A stretch of DNA of 64,000 nucleotides from Rhodanobacter sp. Root480 (lineage in GTDB: Bacteria > Pseudomonadota > Gammaproteobacteria > Xanthomonadales > Rhodanobacteraceae). The position numbers were made by a program, and so were the translations under genes. Under the pieces are notes generated by a model. That model saw nothing but the letters and a program-made list of their open reading frames with translations. It ran no database searches and was not told the DNA's origin. The DNA lies in assembly GCF_001426645.1 (NCBI RefSeq), contig NZ_LMEX01000002.1:826322-890321 (forward strand). The letters run 5' to 3'. Every line of letters starts with the position of its first letter. Within the stretch, counting starts at the first letter, position 1. Of this stretch, positions 8,955-17,832 are shown in pieces.

Positions 8955-9593
8955 ATGAAAATCGCCTTGATGATGGAGTTCAGCCAGGCTCCCAAAAACC
9001 CGATCGTGCTCGAGCAGCTGCAGGGCGTGGCCGCGGCCCAGGGCCACGAAGTGTTCAACGTGGGCATGGATGGCGAGAACGACCATCGCCTCACCTACAT
9101 CCACCTGGGCATCTGCGGCGCGTTGATGCTGAACTCCGGCGCCGCCGACTTCGTGGTCAGCGGCTGCGGCACCGGCCAGGGCGCGATGATGTCGCTCAAT
9201 GCGTGGCCGGGCGTGTATTGCGGCTACTGCATCGAACCCACCGACGCGTTCCTGTTTGCCCAGGTCAACAACGGCAACGCGCTGGCCCTGCCCTACGCCA
9301 AGGGTTTTGGCTGGGGCGGCGAGATCAACGTGCGCTACATCTTCGAGAAGGCGTTCGACGGCGAGCGTGGCCAGGGCTACCCGGCCTCGGGGCGCCAGTC
9401 GCAGCAGACCAATGCCGGCATCCTGGCGGCGGTGAAGCGTGGCGCGGCGAAGGATCTGGTCGAAGGCCTGAAGTCGATCGACCCGGAGCTGGTGAAGCAC
9501 GCGGTCAGCGGCGAGCGTTTCCAGAAGGCGTTCTTCGACAACGCGAAGGACGAGAAGCTGCGCGCCTACGTCAGCAGCGTGCTGGGCAAGTAA
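8955..9593 (+). CDS. dhuI: RpiB/LacAB-family 4-deoxy-5-keto-uronate isomerase (DhuI-like)
   Basis: A 212-residue member of the RpiB/LacA/LacB isomerase family, longer than RpiB (about 150) by a C-terminal extension. The phosphate/sugar loop is the conserved SGCGTGQGAM at 69-78. In streptococci and some proteobacteria this longer type (DhuI) converts 4-deoxy-L-threo-5-hexosulose uronate to the KduD substrate, replacing cupin-type KduI. The adjacent kduD and the kdgK within the regulon support this role. The SD GAAGGAG precedes the start by a normal distance, and a strong terminator follows. Assignment rests on family and context. Confidence 0.82.
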   Translation: MKIALMMEFSQAPKNPIVLEQLQGVAAAQGHEVFNVGMDGENDHRLTYIHLGICGALMLNSGAADFVVSGCGTGQGAMMSLNAWPGVYCGYCIEPTDAFLFAQVNNGNALALPYAKGFGWGGEINVRYIFEKAFDGERGQGYPASGRQSQQTNAGILAAVKRGAAKDLVEGLKSIDPELVKHAVSGERFQKAFFDNAKDEKLRAYVSSVLGK

Positions 9594-9607
9594 AGCCCGC
9601 CTGGAAG

Positions 9608-9653
9608 CCCACTGCCCACGTCCGGCTTCGGCCGGACGTGGGCAGTGGGTTTT
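9608..9653 (+). terminator. Intrinsic terminator after kduD-dhuI
   Basis: A perfect 19-bp stem (9608-9626 with 9631-9649) is closed by the stable tetraloop TTCG and followed by TTTTCT. It ends the kduD-dhuI unit. Confidence 0.93.
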
Positions 9654-9693
9654 CTGCCAATCTGCATGGGTGTTTCATCGGAGGTGGCGTTGC

Positions 9694-10704
9694 ATGAAAT
9701 CGATCTGCGCTTCCATCGTGTTGGGGCTGCTGCTGGCCGCGCCGGCCTTCGCGGCCCAACCGGACAAGACCGCGCCGTTGAGCACGTTCCATTTGCCCGA
9801 CGGCTACAGCCAGCTGGTCAACGCGCCGGCGCCGGCCAGGCTTGACCCGGACGTGCGGGTAGCAGGCCTCAGCAGCGGCGAATTTCACGGCTTCCCCGCG
9901 TGGCTGGTGGACACGCCCTACGCCACTGCCGCCATCAGCGTGTTCGGTGGCCAGTTGCTTTCATTCGTGCCGAAGGGTGGCCCGGACGTGTTGTGGCTGT
10001 CGCCGCTGACCCAACATCAGCCGGAACCGATCCGCGGCGGCACGCCGGTGTGCTGGCCGTACTTCGCCAAGATGGGCCAGGCTGGCGACATGCCGTCGCA
10101 CGGGCTGGTGCGCACCACGGCATGGAGCGTGCACGAGGCCCGACGCGAGGCTGACGGCACGGTTGTGCTGAAGCTGGCGCCGCCCACCCTCGCGGGCTTG
10201 CCCTTGCGTCTGACGATGACGCTGCGCATCGGCCGCACGCTGTCGCAAACGCTGGCAACCGAGAACGTCGGCGACAAGCCGGTGGTATTCACCCAGGCCC
10301 TGCACAACTATTTCCATGTCGGCGACGTGCGCAAGGTGACTGTCGCCGGCTTGGACGGGCTGACCTATCTGGACAAGAAGGACGCCGGCCGCGCCCACGT
10401 GCAGCACGGCAACTGGCAGTTGCTGCCGGCGGGATACAGCGACCGCATCTACACCGGGGCCAGCGGCCCTTACGTGCTGCACGACCCGAGCCTGGGCCGC
10501 GACATTCGCATCAGCACCCGCGGCAGTCATTCGGCGGTGGTGTGGAATGCGGGCGAACAGGCCGTTCGCCGGATCGACGATATCGGCGCGGGTTGGCGCC
10601 ATTACCTCAGCGTGGAAGTCACCAATGTGGCGCCTGATGCCATTGAACTGCAGCCGGGGGAGCGGCATGAGCTTGAGCAGGTGATCGAGGTCGTCGAGCG
10701 CTGA
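9694..10704 (+). CDS. Exported D-hexose-6-phosphate mutarotase/aldose-1-epimerase-like protein
   Basis: The protein has 336 residues from the ATG at 9694, with GGAGG just upstream. A signal peptide (MKSICASIVLGLLLAAPAFA) is followed by a galactose-mutarotase-like fold. It has the YeaD-type pattern: FGGQLLSFVPKG, then RGGTPVCWPYF, then SHGLVR with its catalytic His, then QALHNYFHVGDV. YeaD-type mutarotases are usually cytoplasmic, so the clear signal peptide is unusual and suggests action on free sugars or oligosaccharide ends in the periplasm. It follows the kduD-dhuI terminator and may have its own promoter. Confidence 0.82.
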   Translation: MKSICASIVLGLLLAAPAFAAQPDKTAPLSTFHLPDGYSQLVNAPAPARLDPDVRVAGLSSGEFHGFPAWLVDTPYATAAISVFGGQLLSFVPKGGPDVLWLSPLTQHQPEPIRGGTPVCWPYFAKMGQAGDMPSHGLVRTTAWSVHEARREADGTVVLKLAPPTLAGLPLRLTMTLRIGRTLSQTLATENVGDKPVVFTQALHNYFHVGDVRKVTVAGLDGLTYLDKKDAGRAHVQHGNWQLLPAGYSDRIYTGASGPYVLHDPSLGRDIRISTRGSHSAVVWNAGEQAVRRIDDIGAGWRHYLSVEVTNVAPDAIELQPGERHELEQVIEVVER

Positions 10705-10705
10705 A

Positions 10706-10781
10706 TGTGGGAGCGGCTTTAGCCGCGATGCTGTTGCTTCGAGACCGGAGCAAGAGCATCGCGACTAAAGTCGCTCCCACA
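10706..10781. repeat. REP-like palindrome, type A, copy 1
   Basis: The outer arms TGTGGGAGCGGCTTTAGCCG and its complement enclose a GCATCGCG/CGCGATGC inner stem. Closely similar copies are at 18870 and 35270, and a half copy is at 32757. It lies between convergent genes and could act as a shared transcript end. Confidence 0.8.
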
Positions 10782-10796
10782 AGGGGAGGTCTGCGA

Positions 10797-13700
10797 TCAA
10801 TCCAGCGGTAACTGGTTGTTGAGCCGGGTGACTTCCGCGGCATCGCCTTGCTGCGATACCTGCACGCTGGCGCCGGCACGCTTGAAACCCTGCGGTAGTT
10901 TCAGTTCAAGCTTGACGATCTTGGGCACAAGATCCAGCGGTGCCTGCAGTGCCGGGATTGCCACTCGCGCAACCTCGCGCCCGCTTGCATCCTTGACCAC
11001 CGCCTGGCCCGGCAAGGTCGCGACGTGCCCCAAGCTGTGCACGGTGAGCTTCAGCGTTTGGCCGTCCATATGCAGATCACCACGGCCAATGCCCAGGTCG
11101 GCGCGGGTGGCTACGGGTGTGCCGGCCTTGATGCGTTCGAACGCGAACACCTGGGTTTGCCGTGGCGGGAAGCGCAGCGTGGTGCTGGCGCTGGTTTCCA
11201 GAGGCACGTCGTGTTGTGCGGTTTTGCCGTCGATCTTGCCGTCGCCGTCGCGGTCAATGCCGCTGCGGATGCGCCAGGTGCCCGGGTCGATGTTCCAGCC
11301 GGTCATGTGCGCATCCAGCGGCTTGTCACCGAGGTTGTAGGCGGTCACCGTGAAGCGGTCGCGCGAGGGTGCGTTGACCAGCAGCGCTACCTGCTCGGCG
11401 GCGCCGGGCTGGTCGAAGCGCCAGCTCACCGTGTTGCCGGGGTAGCTCTGGTTGCGCTTCAGCGCGATGCCGCCCAGGCGTACGCGCTGCAGCAGTTCGC
11501 TGGGCGCCTCGACACGGTCGCTCCACCAGTGGCCCTCGGTCATCATGTATTCGTGCTGGGCCTTGTCCTGGATGCCTTGGCCGAACAGTTGCTCCAGGTA
11601 GCGCTTGTCGCCGGTGAGCTGCCACGCCACCACGCTGGGGAAGCCGATCTTGCCGGCTTGGGCTTCGTCGACGAGACGCTTGCCCCAGTCGCCCTGGCGG
11701 CCCAGCACGTCGATGAAGTTTTCGCCCAGGTTGGCGATGGCATCCGGGCCGCCGCGTGCCACGCGATAGTCCAGCGCCTTTAGGTAGTCGGCGTCACCGC
11801 TCCAGCGCCACGCGGCCCAGAACAGGTGCATCAGATCGCCGGCGCCGGAGCCCTGATTGAGTTCGCCGCCGCGCGTCTTGTCGGTGGACCACTGGATTTC
11901 GTTGGGCAGGGCCCAGCGGCCCTTGGCGTCGGTGTAGGCATGGGCCAGATAGCCGTCCGCCAGACCGGTGACGAGTTCGCGGCCGGTGGGATCGGCGTTG
12001 TACACGCCGAGCAGGAAGGCCGGGTGAAGGATCGGGAACGAGTACGGTTTCTGCCACTGCCAGTTCGGATCGCGGTAGATCTTGTTGCCGCCGAACCAGT
12101 CGGTGGAGAAATGCAGGTGACCTTGCGGGTTGCGCCGGATGATGCGCTCATCGAGCGCCTTCACCGTGGCCATCAGGCGTTCGACGGTGAGCGGATCGCC
12201 CCAGTTGAGGTAGAGCATTTCCGAGTCGGCGTTGATGCCTTCCTCATAGGAATGCAGCTCGTCGGTCTCGATGGTGCTGAGACCGTTGGAGAACATGCCG
12301 TTCTTGTACACCGCGTCGGACAGCGCGGTCAGCGAGGCGTTGAGGCGATCGGGCTGCACGCCCATCAGGGCGAGCCCGGGCCACTGCTGGGTGAGGTCGG
12401 TGTCGTCGGAGATGCCGCCGCCGAAGTCGCCGTAGGCAATCTGGCGGTTGTCGATCCACCAGTCGACGAAGCGGCGCACGTACTTCAGGTCCTCCACCTG
12501 GCGGAACGCCCACAGCGGCACGCCGGCCGGCGGCTGCGGCTGCACGAACGGCGGCAGGCCCTGGCTGTTGTAGCTGATGTCGTTCCAGTACATGCGGCCC
12601 TGCTCATGCTCGGGGTCCACCCGCAGCAGGTCGCTGATGTCGGCGTACAGACGGTCGTACAGGCGCTGGCGGCGGGAGGTGGTGTGCTCTTCCACCATGA
12701 AGCCCCAGTTGTCGCGCACCTGGTTGAAGCGGTCAGCCACGTGTTCCTTGATCGCCTGCTGGCGATCCTTGAACACCAACCGGATCTCGGCGCCATTGAG
12801 CGACTTCGCGTTGAAGCCGGGCGCGGCCGAGGCGATGGAAATCCACAGGCTGTCGGCAGTGAGGATGCGGTCGCGCAGGTCCAGCCACAGCGTGCGCTTC
12901 TGGCCCGGCTTCACCGAGACGGACACGTCGATCATGTCGCGTCCCGGCCAGATCGGGTCCTTGATGCGGATGTCGAGCGGAATCACCTTGCCGTCGGGGC
13001 CGGTGTGCGTGGCCGGCAGGTCGAGCGCGGGAAGGTCGATGGCGATGCCGTCCAGCCCGTCGTACATGTTTTCCCAGCTGTAGGCCCAACTGCGGATCAG
13101 CGGCTGGGCGGCCGGTGCACTGCCGATGCCCGACGGGATCAGCACCTGCACGATCGGCAGCGGATGCGCGGGCAGGCTGTCGGCGCCGCGCTGGCGTGAG
13201 CCCGCACCCTTGGGCAGCGCCATCACCGTGGAACGTTCGTCCGGCGCAAAACGGCCGTCGATGTAGTCGCGCAGGCGGTCAAGGTTGGTGTAATCCGGTA
13301 GCGCGTTGCTGTCGATGATGTAGCGCTGCTTGACCGAGCCCGCGGGCTCGGCGGCGTTGCTGACGTCGTAGCCCCAGATCTCCTGGATAGGGGTTTCCTG
13401 GGCGACGTTGGTGAAGCGCAGTTTGCCGCCGGTTTGCGCGGCGAAACTGTTGACGCTTCGCACCACGCCTTCGGGCCGCGTGAACAAGGTGCCGGCGCTG
13501 CCCGACAGCGTGCCGTAGGCCGCGCCGCGGATCTCGATGCGATTGATCGCTTCGCCGGCAGGCACGGTCAGGTCCAGCGTCTTGCCGCCGTCGACGTAGG
13601 TGTTCCAGTCCGGCAGGGTGAAGTAGTCGTGGCGGCCGGCCAGGCGCGAGCGGTTGTAGACGCCGGGCCAGGTGGTTTCGGCGATGCCGTCGGTGCCTTT

Positions 13701-14603
13701 CCACATCCACTGCTTGTGGTCGCGCACGTCGGCGAACTCGACCTTGCGGATGCTTGTGACGGGCGCGGTCAACGCGGGCGGCGGTGTGCGATCCCAGCCG
13801 TAGCGGTGCCACCAGGCGCGCTGCGAGGTGACGGCGTCGGCCATGGTTTTCGGCTCGCCATGATGCGCCAGCGCGGAAACATCGCGTGCATCGAGCATGC
13901 GGTCGTACACGCGGATGTCGTCGACGTCGCTGCCGCGCAGGAAGTTGTAGCGGCTCTGCACCTGGTAGGGCGCCATCACGCGGCCGGCCAGGCCCAACTG
14001 GTCCAGCGCCGCGTCGTAATCGCCGGTGGTTTCGGCGCGCGCCACCTGCTTGCCGTCGACGAACAGGGTGACGCCCTTGTCCTCATCCCAGCCGAAGGCC
14101 AGGTGCATCCACTGTTTCGGGTCGGGGTTCTTGTCCAGCTTGAACGAGACGCGGGTGCGGGCCAGGTTGGCGTCGGTGACGAAGGCGTCGAAGCCGTGGC
14201 CGTTCCAGTCGATGCGCAGCCAGACCATGTCCCAGCTGCTGTGGTCGGCATAACCGACGCGGAAGATCACGAACGGCGCCTCACCCACGGGATAGCGTGA
14301 GCGCCAGAAGAACGAAAGTGTGCCGCGCTCGGCGCGGATATTGCCCGGCGCATTCCATGCCAGCACGCCGTTGTCCTGCCACTGGATCGCCTGCCCCATG
14401 GCGCCATCGGCAACCAGGCTGACCTTGTCCTTGAAGTTGGGAACGGCGTCGCCTTCGGCATGATCGGCGGTGAAGCCGTGGTCGGCCGAAACGTGGAACA
14501 GCAGCTCAGGCGAGGTGCCCTGCGCGGCGGCAGGCAGGGCGGCGGCGAAGGCGCCGACCAGTGTGAGGAGGTAACGCGAACAGCGGTTGAAACGTGGTGA
14601 CAT
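10797..14603 (-). CDS. Very large secreted LamG-domain protein, candidate polysaccharide-active enzyme
   Basis: The protein has 1268 residues from the ATG at 14603, which has GGGGGA 7 bases upstream, and a signal peptide ending ALPAAAQG. Residues about 25-250 are a LamG/concanavalin-like module (VTLFVDGKQVA, DVDDIRVYDRMLDARDV). The middle has long aromatic-rich helices (about 620-1020) reminiscent of an alpha/alpha-toroid glycosidase or lyase, including YGDFGGGISDDTDL and EEGINADSEMLYLNW. The C-terminal part is beta-rich and carries an EF-hand-like loop DRDGDGKIDG near residue 1116. I do not recognise the catalytic family. It is adjacent to the TonB receptor in the same direction, in a uronate regulon. 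Confidence 0.8.
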   Translation of the reverse strand: MSPRFNRCSRYLLTLVGAFAAALPAAAQGTSPELLFHVSADHGFTADHAEGDAVPNFKDKVSLVADGAMGQAIQWQDNGVLAWNAPGNIRAERGTLSFFWRSRYPVGEAPFVIFRVGYADHSSWDMVWLRIDWNGHGFDAFVTDANLARTRVSFKLDKNPDPKQWMHLAFGWDEDKGVTLFVDGKQVARAETTGDYDAALDQLGLAGRVMAPYQVQSRYNFLRGSDVDDIRVYDRMLDARDVSALAHHGEPKTMADAVTSQRAWWHRYGWDRTPPPALTAPVTSIRKVEFADVRDHKQWMWKGTDGIAETTWPGVYNRSRLAGRHDYFTLPDWNTYVDGGKTLDLTVPAGEAINRIEIRGAAYGTLSGSAGTLFTRPEGVVRSVNSFAAQTGGKLRFTNVAQETPIQEIWGYDVSNAAEPAGSVKQRYIIDSNALPDYTNLDRLRDYIDGRFAPDERSTVMALPKGAGSRQRGADSLPAHPLPIVQVLIPSGIGSAPAAQPLIRSWAYSWENMYDGLDGIAIDLPALDLPATHTGPDGKVIPLDIRIKDPIWPGRDMIDVSVSVKPGQKRTLWLDLRDRILTADSLWISIASAAPGFNAKSLNGAEIRLVFKDRQQAIKEHVADRFNQVRDNWGFMVEEHTTSRRQRLYDRLYADISDLLRVDPEHEQGRMYWNDISYNSQGLPPFVQPQPPAGVPLWAFRQVEDLKYVRRFVDWWIDNRQIAYGDFGGGISDDTDLTQQWPGLALMGVQPDRLNASLTALSDAVYKNGMFSNGLSTIETDELHSYEEGINADSEMLYLNWGDPLTVERLMATVKALDERIIRRNPQGHLHFSTDWFGGNKIYRDPNWQWQKPYSFPILHPAFLLGVYNADPTGRELVTGLADGYLAHAYTDAKGRWALPNEIQWSTDKTRGGELNQGSGAGDLMHLFWAAWRWSGDADYLKALDYRVARGGPDAIANLGENFIDVLGRQGDWGKRLVDEAQAGKIGFPSVVAWQLTGDKRYLEQLFGQGIQDKAQHEYMMTEGHWWSDRVEAPSELLQRVRLGGIALKRNQSYPGNTVSWRFDQPGAAEQVALLVNAPSRDRFTVTAYNLGDKPLDAHMTGWNIDPGTWRIRSGIDRDGDGKIDGKTAQHDVPLETSASTTLRFPPRQTQVFAFERIKAGTPVATRADLGIGRGDLHMDGQTLKLTVHSLGHVATLPGQAVVKDASGREVARVAIPALQAPLDLVPKIVKLELKLPQGFKRAGASVQVSQQGDAAEVTRLNNQLPLD

Positions 14604-14698
14604 CGTGCATCCCCCGGCAACATGCGCGGAATGCCGTCTCGCACACGGTGGAAAGTGAGCGACACCCGCGGCGGGCGCAGGTGTCGCTCCTTGCGACA

Positions 14699-14724
14699 AC
14701 GTCCCGGCCTTGCGACCGGGACGT
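14699..14724 (-). terminator. Hairpin after the TonB-dependent receptor gene
   Basis: A perfect 9-bp stem (ACGTCCCGG with CCGGGACGT) lies 10 bases past the receptor stop, between it and the LamG gene. No T-run follows, so it may attenuate or protect the transcript rather than end it. Confidence 0.5.
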
Positions 14725-14733
14725 CAGACGGCG

Positions 14734-17550
14734 TCAGAGCTTGTAACGGAAGCCCACAAGATACACGCGACCCGTTTCGCTGTAGTCCAGCGGCAGTTGG
14801 GAGCTGGCGCCGATCCAGGTCTGCGAGGGTTCGTTGGTGAGGTTGGTGCCTTCCAGGCTCAATTCCATCTTGTCGTTGAGCTTGTAGCGCAGCGAGGCGT
14901 CCACGAAGGTGTTGCCGCTCTGGCCATGCACATCGTCGGTGAAGCCCTGCTCCCTGCCCGGCACGTCGATCAGGTAGTCGTCGCGGTTGGTGGCCGAGAC
15001 GCGGCCGGAGAAACGGTCACCCTCGTAGAACAGGGTGGCGCTCCAGGAATGCCGCGACAGGCCGGTCAGGTCCGTCTTCAGCGAATTGTCGCCCTTGCTG
15101 GTCATGTACTGGATCTTCGAATCGACGAAGGTGTAGTTCAGCTGTGCGCCCAAATTGCTGAACTTGCCGGGCAGGAAGGTGAACGTCTGCACGTAGTTCG
15201 CCTCCGCACCCTTGAGCGCGCCTCCGGGCGTGTTGATCGGCACCGAGAACGAGAAGTCGTCGTCGGGGCTGGCGCCCAGGTCGGTGGCCACGTTGTCAGG
15301 CAGGCCGCTGGTGTTGAACGGGCGGATCTCGTTGGTGTTCTGCGCGAAGCTGTCGATGTCCTTGTAGAACAGCCCGACGCTGAGCAGCGACGATTCCTGG
15401 AAGTACCACTCCGCCGCGAAGTCGTAGGTCTTGGCGCGGATCGGGTCCAGGTTCGGGTTGCCGCCCTTGACCGTGCGCGCACCGCCACTGACGCTGACCG
15501 TGACGCCGGGGGTGAGGCTGCCCAGGCCCGGGCGCGCCATCACCTTGGCGGCGCCGAAGCGCAGCAGGAAGTCCGGCGTCAGCTCGGCCACCAGGTTCAA
15601 CGACGGCAACGTGTCGTTGTAGTCGCGCTTGGCCTCGACCGGGGTGTTTTCGCCATTGATGACGGCGATGCCGTGCGAGCTCTGGCTGGTCTTGACGTAA
15701 CGCACACCGAGGTTGCCCGACACCGGGATCGCGCCGACGTTGAAGCTGAATTCACCCATCAGCCAACCGCCGCGATCCTTCTCGGTAACGCTGCGCTCGC
15801 TGGCCGCGTACGGGCTCAGCGCGAAGGTGTCCTGGCCGTTGAAGATGTTGAAATGGTCGGCGATGCCGCCGAAGTCCGGCACCACCCAGGTACCCGGCGA
15901 GCCGGATACGCCTTTCAGGCTGACCTGGTCGACCAGGTTGGTGGGAACCACCGTGGTGCCATCGGCAAAGTCGGGCACGATGGCCTCGTTGGCGGTGCGG
16001 CGCGCCTCCGTCGACGCGAACTTGTAGTTCTTGGCCAGCACGCCACCACGCAGCGAGAAGCCGTCCGACAGGCGCCAGTTGAAGTTGAGCTCGCCGGTGT
16101 GGAAGTCGTTGTCCACGGTGGACTGGCGCATGCGGATGGTGGAGAGATTCCAGCCGGTCGGGTCGGTCGGGCTGATGCCGTAGTCGATCACCGGCGCCCA
16201 CTTGTTGCCGCGGTAGTCGTAGCTGTAACCGTCGACGTCGCGCTTGTCCATCATGATCGTCGTCTGCACCGGGTTGTCGTGATTGGACGACGACGTGCCG
16301 ACCTTGCCGTCAATCATGAAATCATCGGTGAAGCTGTGCTTGCCGGTGAGCGAGAGCTGCTTGAACACCGTGGACCATTCGTCGTGGCGGTTTTCCGAAC
16401 GCACGTCCACGTTGTCGAAATTGCCGTACAACAGGCCGCCGGTGGCGGGGTCGACGTAGCCGTCGTTGACCAGGGTCTCGGGCTTGCCGGTGAAGGAGGT
16501 GCCATCGGGCAGCTTGGTCACGTTGCGGCTGAACGAAATGGCTTCGATGTAATGCTCGTCGCGCTCGGCGTCGATCTTGGAATACATCGCATCCAGGGTG
16601 AACAAGGTGTCGGAGCTGGGCTTCCACTGCAATGAGCCGGTGACGCCCAGGCGCTTCTGGTCGTGCAGCATCTGCGTGTAACGGGGGAAGCGCGGCGTGT
16701 AGACGTCCTCACCCAACGCCTCCGTGAACGACGAATCGGGGTTGAAGCCACCGTTGCTGGGCCCGTTGGCCCAGCGGCCGGTGCCGCTGCCCTCCTCCAG
16801 CGTCTGCTTTTCAGAGTAGGCCACCGAAAGCAGGGCGCCGAAGGTGCCATCGGCCCAGGTGTTGGCGATCAGCGCCGACACGCGCGGATCGGTCTTCCCG
16901 GACATGTCGCTGTAGCTGGCCTGGGTATTGGCCGCCAGCGTGAAACCCTCGTAGTCGAACGGATGCGCGGTGTTCAGATCGACCGTGGCGCCAAGCGAGC
17001 CTTCTTCCACGTCGGCCGAAGCGGTCTTGTGCACGATCATGCTGGAGAACAGGTCGGCGGCGAACACATTGAAATCGAAACCGCGGCTGCGATTGGTGCC
17101 CCCGGTCTGGTCGCTGCTGCCGACGGTGGTCAGCGCCTCCATGCCGTTGATGCGCACGCGGGTGAAGTCCGGCCCCAACCCGCGCACCGTGATGTTGCGG
17201 CCCTCGCCGGCATCGCGGGTGATAACCACGCCGGGAATGCGCTGCAGCGATTCGGCCAGGTTCAGATCCGGAAACTTGCCCACGTCCTCGGCCATGATCG
17301 CGTCGACCATGCCCAGCTCACCGCGCTTCACATCCAGCGCCTTCTGGACGCTGGCGCGATAGCCGGTGACGGTCACCGAGGTGAGCGAGGTCACGTCCTT
17401 GTCGGCAGCGGCGGCGCTCGGCGCCACGCTGCTGTCCTGGCTGGACGTGTTGGTGTCCTGGGCCATGACGGCGCCCGTTTGCAAGGCCAGACCGATCGCC
17501 AGCGCAAGCGCGGTAACCGGTGTCTTTTTCTGGCTGTTGAGTAGATGCAT
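14734..17550 (-). CDS. TonB-dependent outer-membrane receptor (uronate oligosaccharide uptake)
   Basis: The protein has 938 residues with a signal peptide ending AVMAQ and a plug domain with MAEDVGKFPDLNLAESLQRIPGV and ITVRGLGPDF. These are hallmarks of the Xanthomonas/Caulobacter-type TonB receptors that take up carbohydrates. The 22-strand barrel ends in the aromatic/hydrophobic terminus GFRYKL. GGGAGGGG precedes the ATG. It is divergent from kdgK with the boxes at 17622, 17742 and 17771 between them, so it is expected to be co-regulated and to import oligouronides for the pathway. The ligand is inferred. Confidence 0.93.
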   Translation of the reverse strand: MHLLNSQKKTPVTALALAIGLALQTGAVMAQDTNTSSQDSSVAPSAAAADKDVTSLTSVTVTGYRASVQKALDVKRGELGMVDAIMAEDVGKFPDLNLAESLQRIPGVVITRDAGEGRNITVRGLGPDFTRVRINGMEALTTVGSSDQTGGTNRSRGFDFNVFAADLFSSMIVHKTASADVEEGSLGATVDLNTAHPFDYEGFTLAANTQASYSDMSGKTDPRVSALIANTWADGTFGALLSVAYSEKQTLEEGSGTGRWANGPSNGGFNPDSSFTEALGEDVYTPRFPRYTQMLHDQKRLGVTGSLQWKPSSDTLFTLDAMYSKIDAERDEHYIEAISFSRNVTKLPDGTSFTGKPETLVNDGYVDPATGGLLYGNFDNVDVRSENRHDEWSTVFKQLSLTGKHSFTDDFMIDGKVGTSSSNHDNPVQTTIMMDKRDVDGYSYDYRGNKWAPVIDYGISPTDPTGWNLSTIRMRQSTVDNDFHTGELNFNWRLSDGFSLRGGVLAKNYKFASTEARRTANEAIVPDFADGTTVVPTNLVDQVSLKGVSGSPGTWVVPDFGGIADHFNIFNGQDTFALSPYAASERSVTEKDRGGWLMGEFSFNVGAIPVSGNLGVRYVKTSQSSHGIAVINGENTPVEAKRDYNDTLPSLNLVAELTPDFLLRFGAAKVMARPGLGSLTPGVTVSVSGGARTVKGGNPNLDPIRAKTYDFAAEWYFQESSLLSVGLFYKDIDSFAQNTNEIRPFNTSGLPDNVATDLGASPDDDFSFSVPINTPGGALKGAEANYVQTFTFLPGKFSNLGAQLNYTFVDSKIQYMTSKGDNSLKTDLTGLSRHSWSATLFYEGDRFSGRVSATNRDDYLIDVPGREQGFTDDVHGQSGNTFVDASLRYKLNDKMELSLEGTNLTNEPSQTWIGASSQLPLDYSETGRVYLVGFRYKL

Positions 17551-17621
17551 GTTGTTCCCCTCCCGAAGGTTTGCCCGTTATCTGGTCACGCGACCTGGTC
17601 ACGCGACATGTGAACAGCAAA

Positions 17622-17636
17622 TGACACCGCTAGTCA
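17622..17636. promoter_or_regulatory. TGACACCG box upstream of the TonB receptor
   Basis: TGACACCGCTAGTCA is a near-palindrome 72 bases upstream of the receptor start. It matches the left half of the boxes at 1171, 7858 and 17771. Confidence 0.5.
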
Positions 17637-17741
17637 TACGGAAACGTAACAGCTACCTCCGGGCATCGCATCTTGCACTGCAGCAGAGTGATGAAATCCA
17701 TAATAAACCCATCAAAAATAGCATGTTATGTGTCAACGCAA

Positions 17742-17755
17742 TGGTAGCGGTAACA
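17742..17755. promoter_or_regulatory. xyl-box-like sequence
   Basis: TGGTAGCGGTAACA differs by one base from the xyl-box TGGTAGCGCTAACA described for xylan genes in Xanthomonas. It lies between the TonB receptor and kdgK, 16 bases from a TGACACCG box. A second regulator may act here; this is inferred from similarity alone. Confidence 0.4.
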
Positions 17756-17770
17756 CCGCAACCACACACA

Positions 17771-17784
17771 TGACACCGGTACCC
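17771..17784. promoter_or_regulatory. TGACACCG box upstream of kdgK
   Basis: TGACACCGGTACCC is about 50 bases before the kdgK start and shares the core with three other sites in the regulon. Confidence 0.5.
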
Positions 17785-17832
17785 ATCCATCTGTGCCAAC
17801 ATTCTCCATCGTCGTTCGAACGGGAAACCTCC

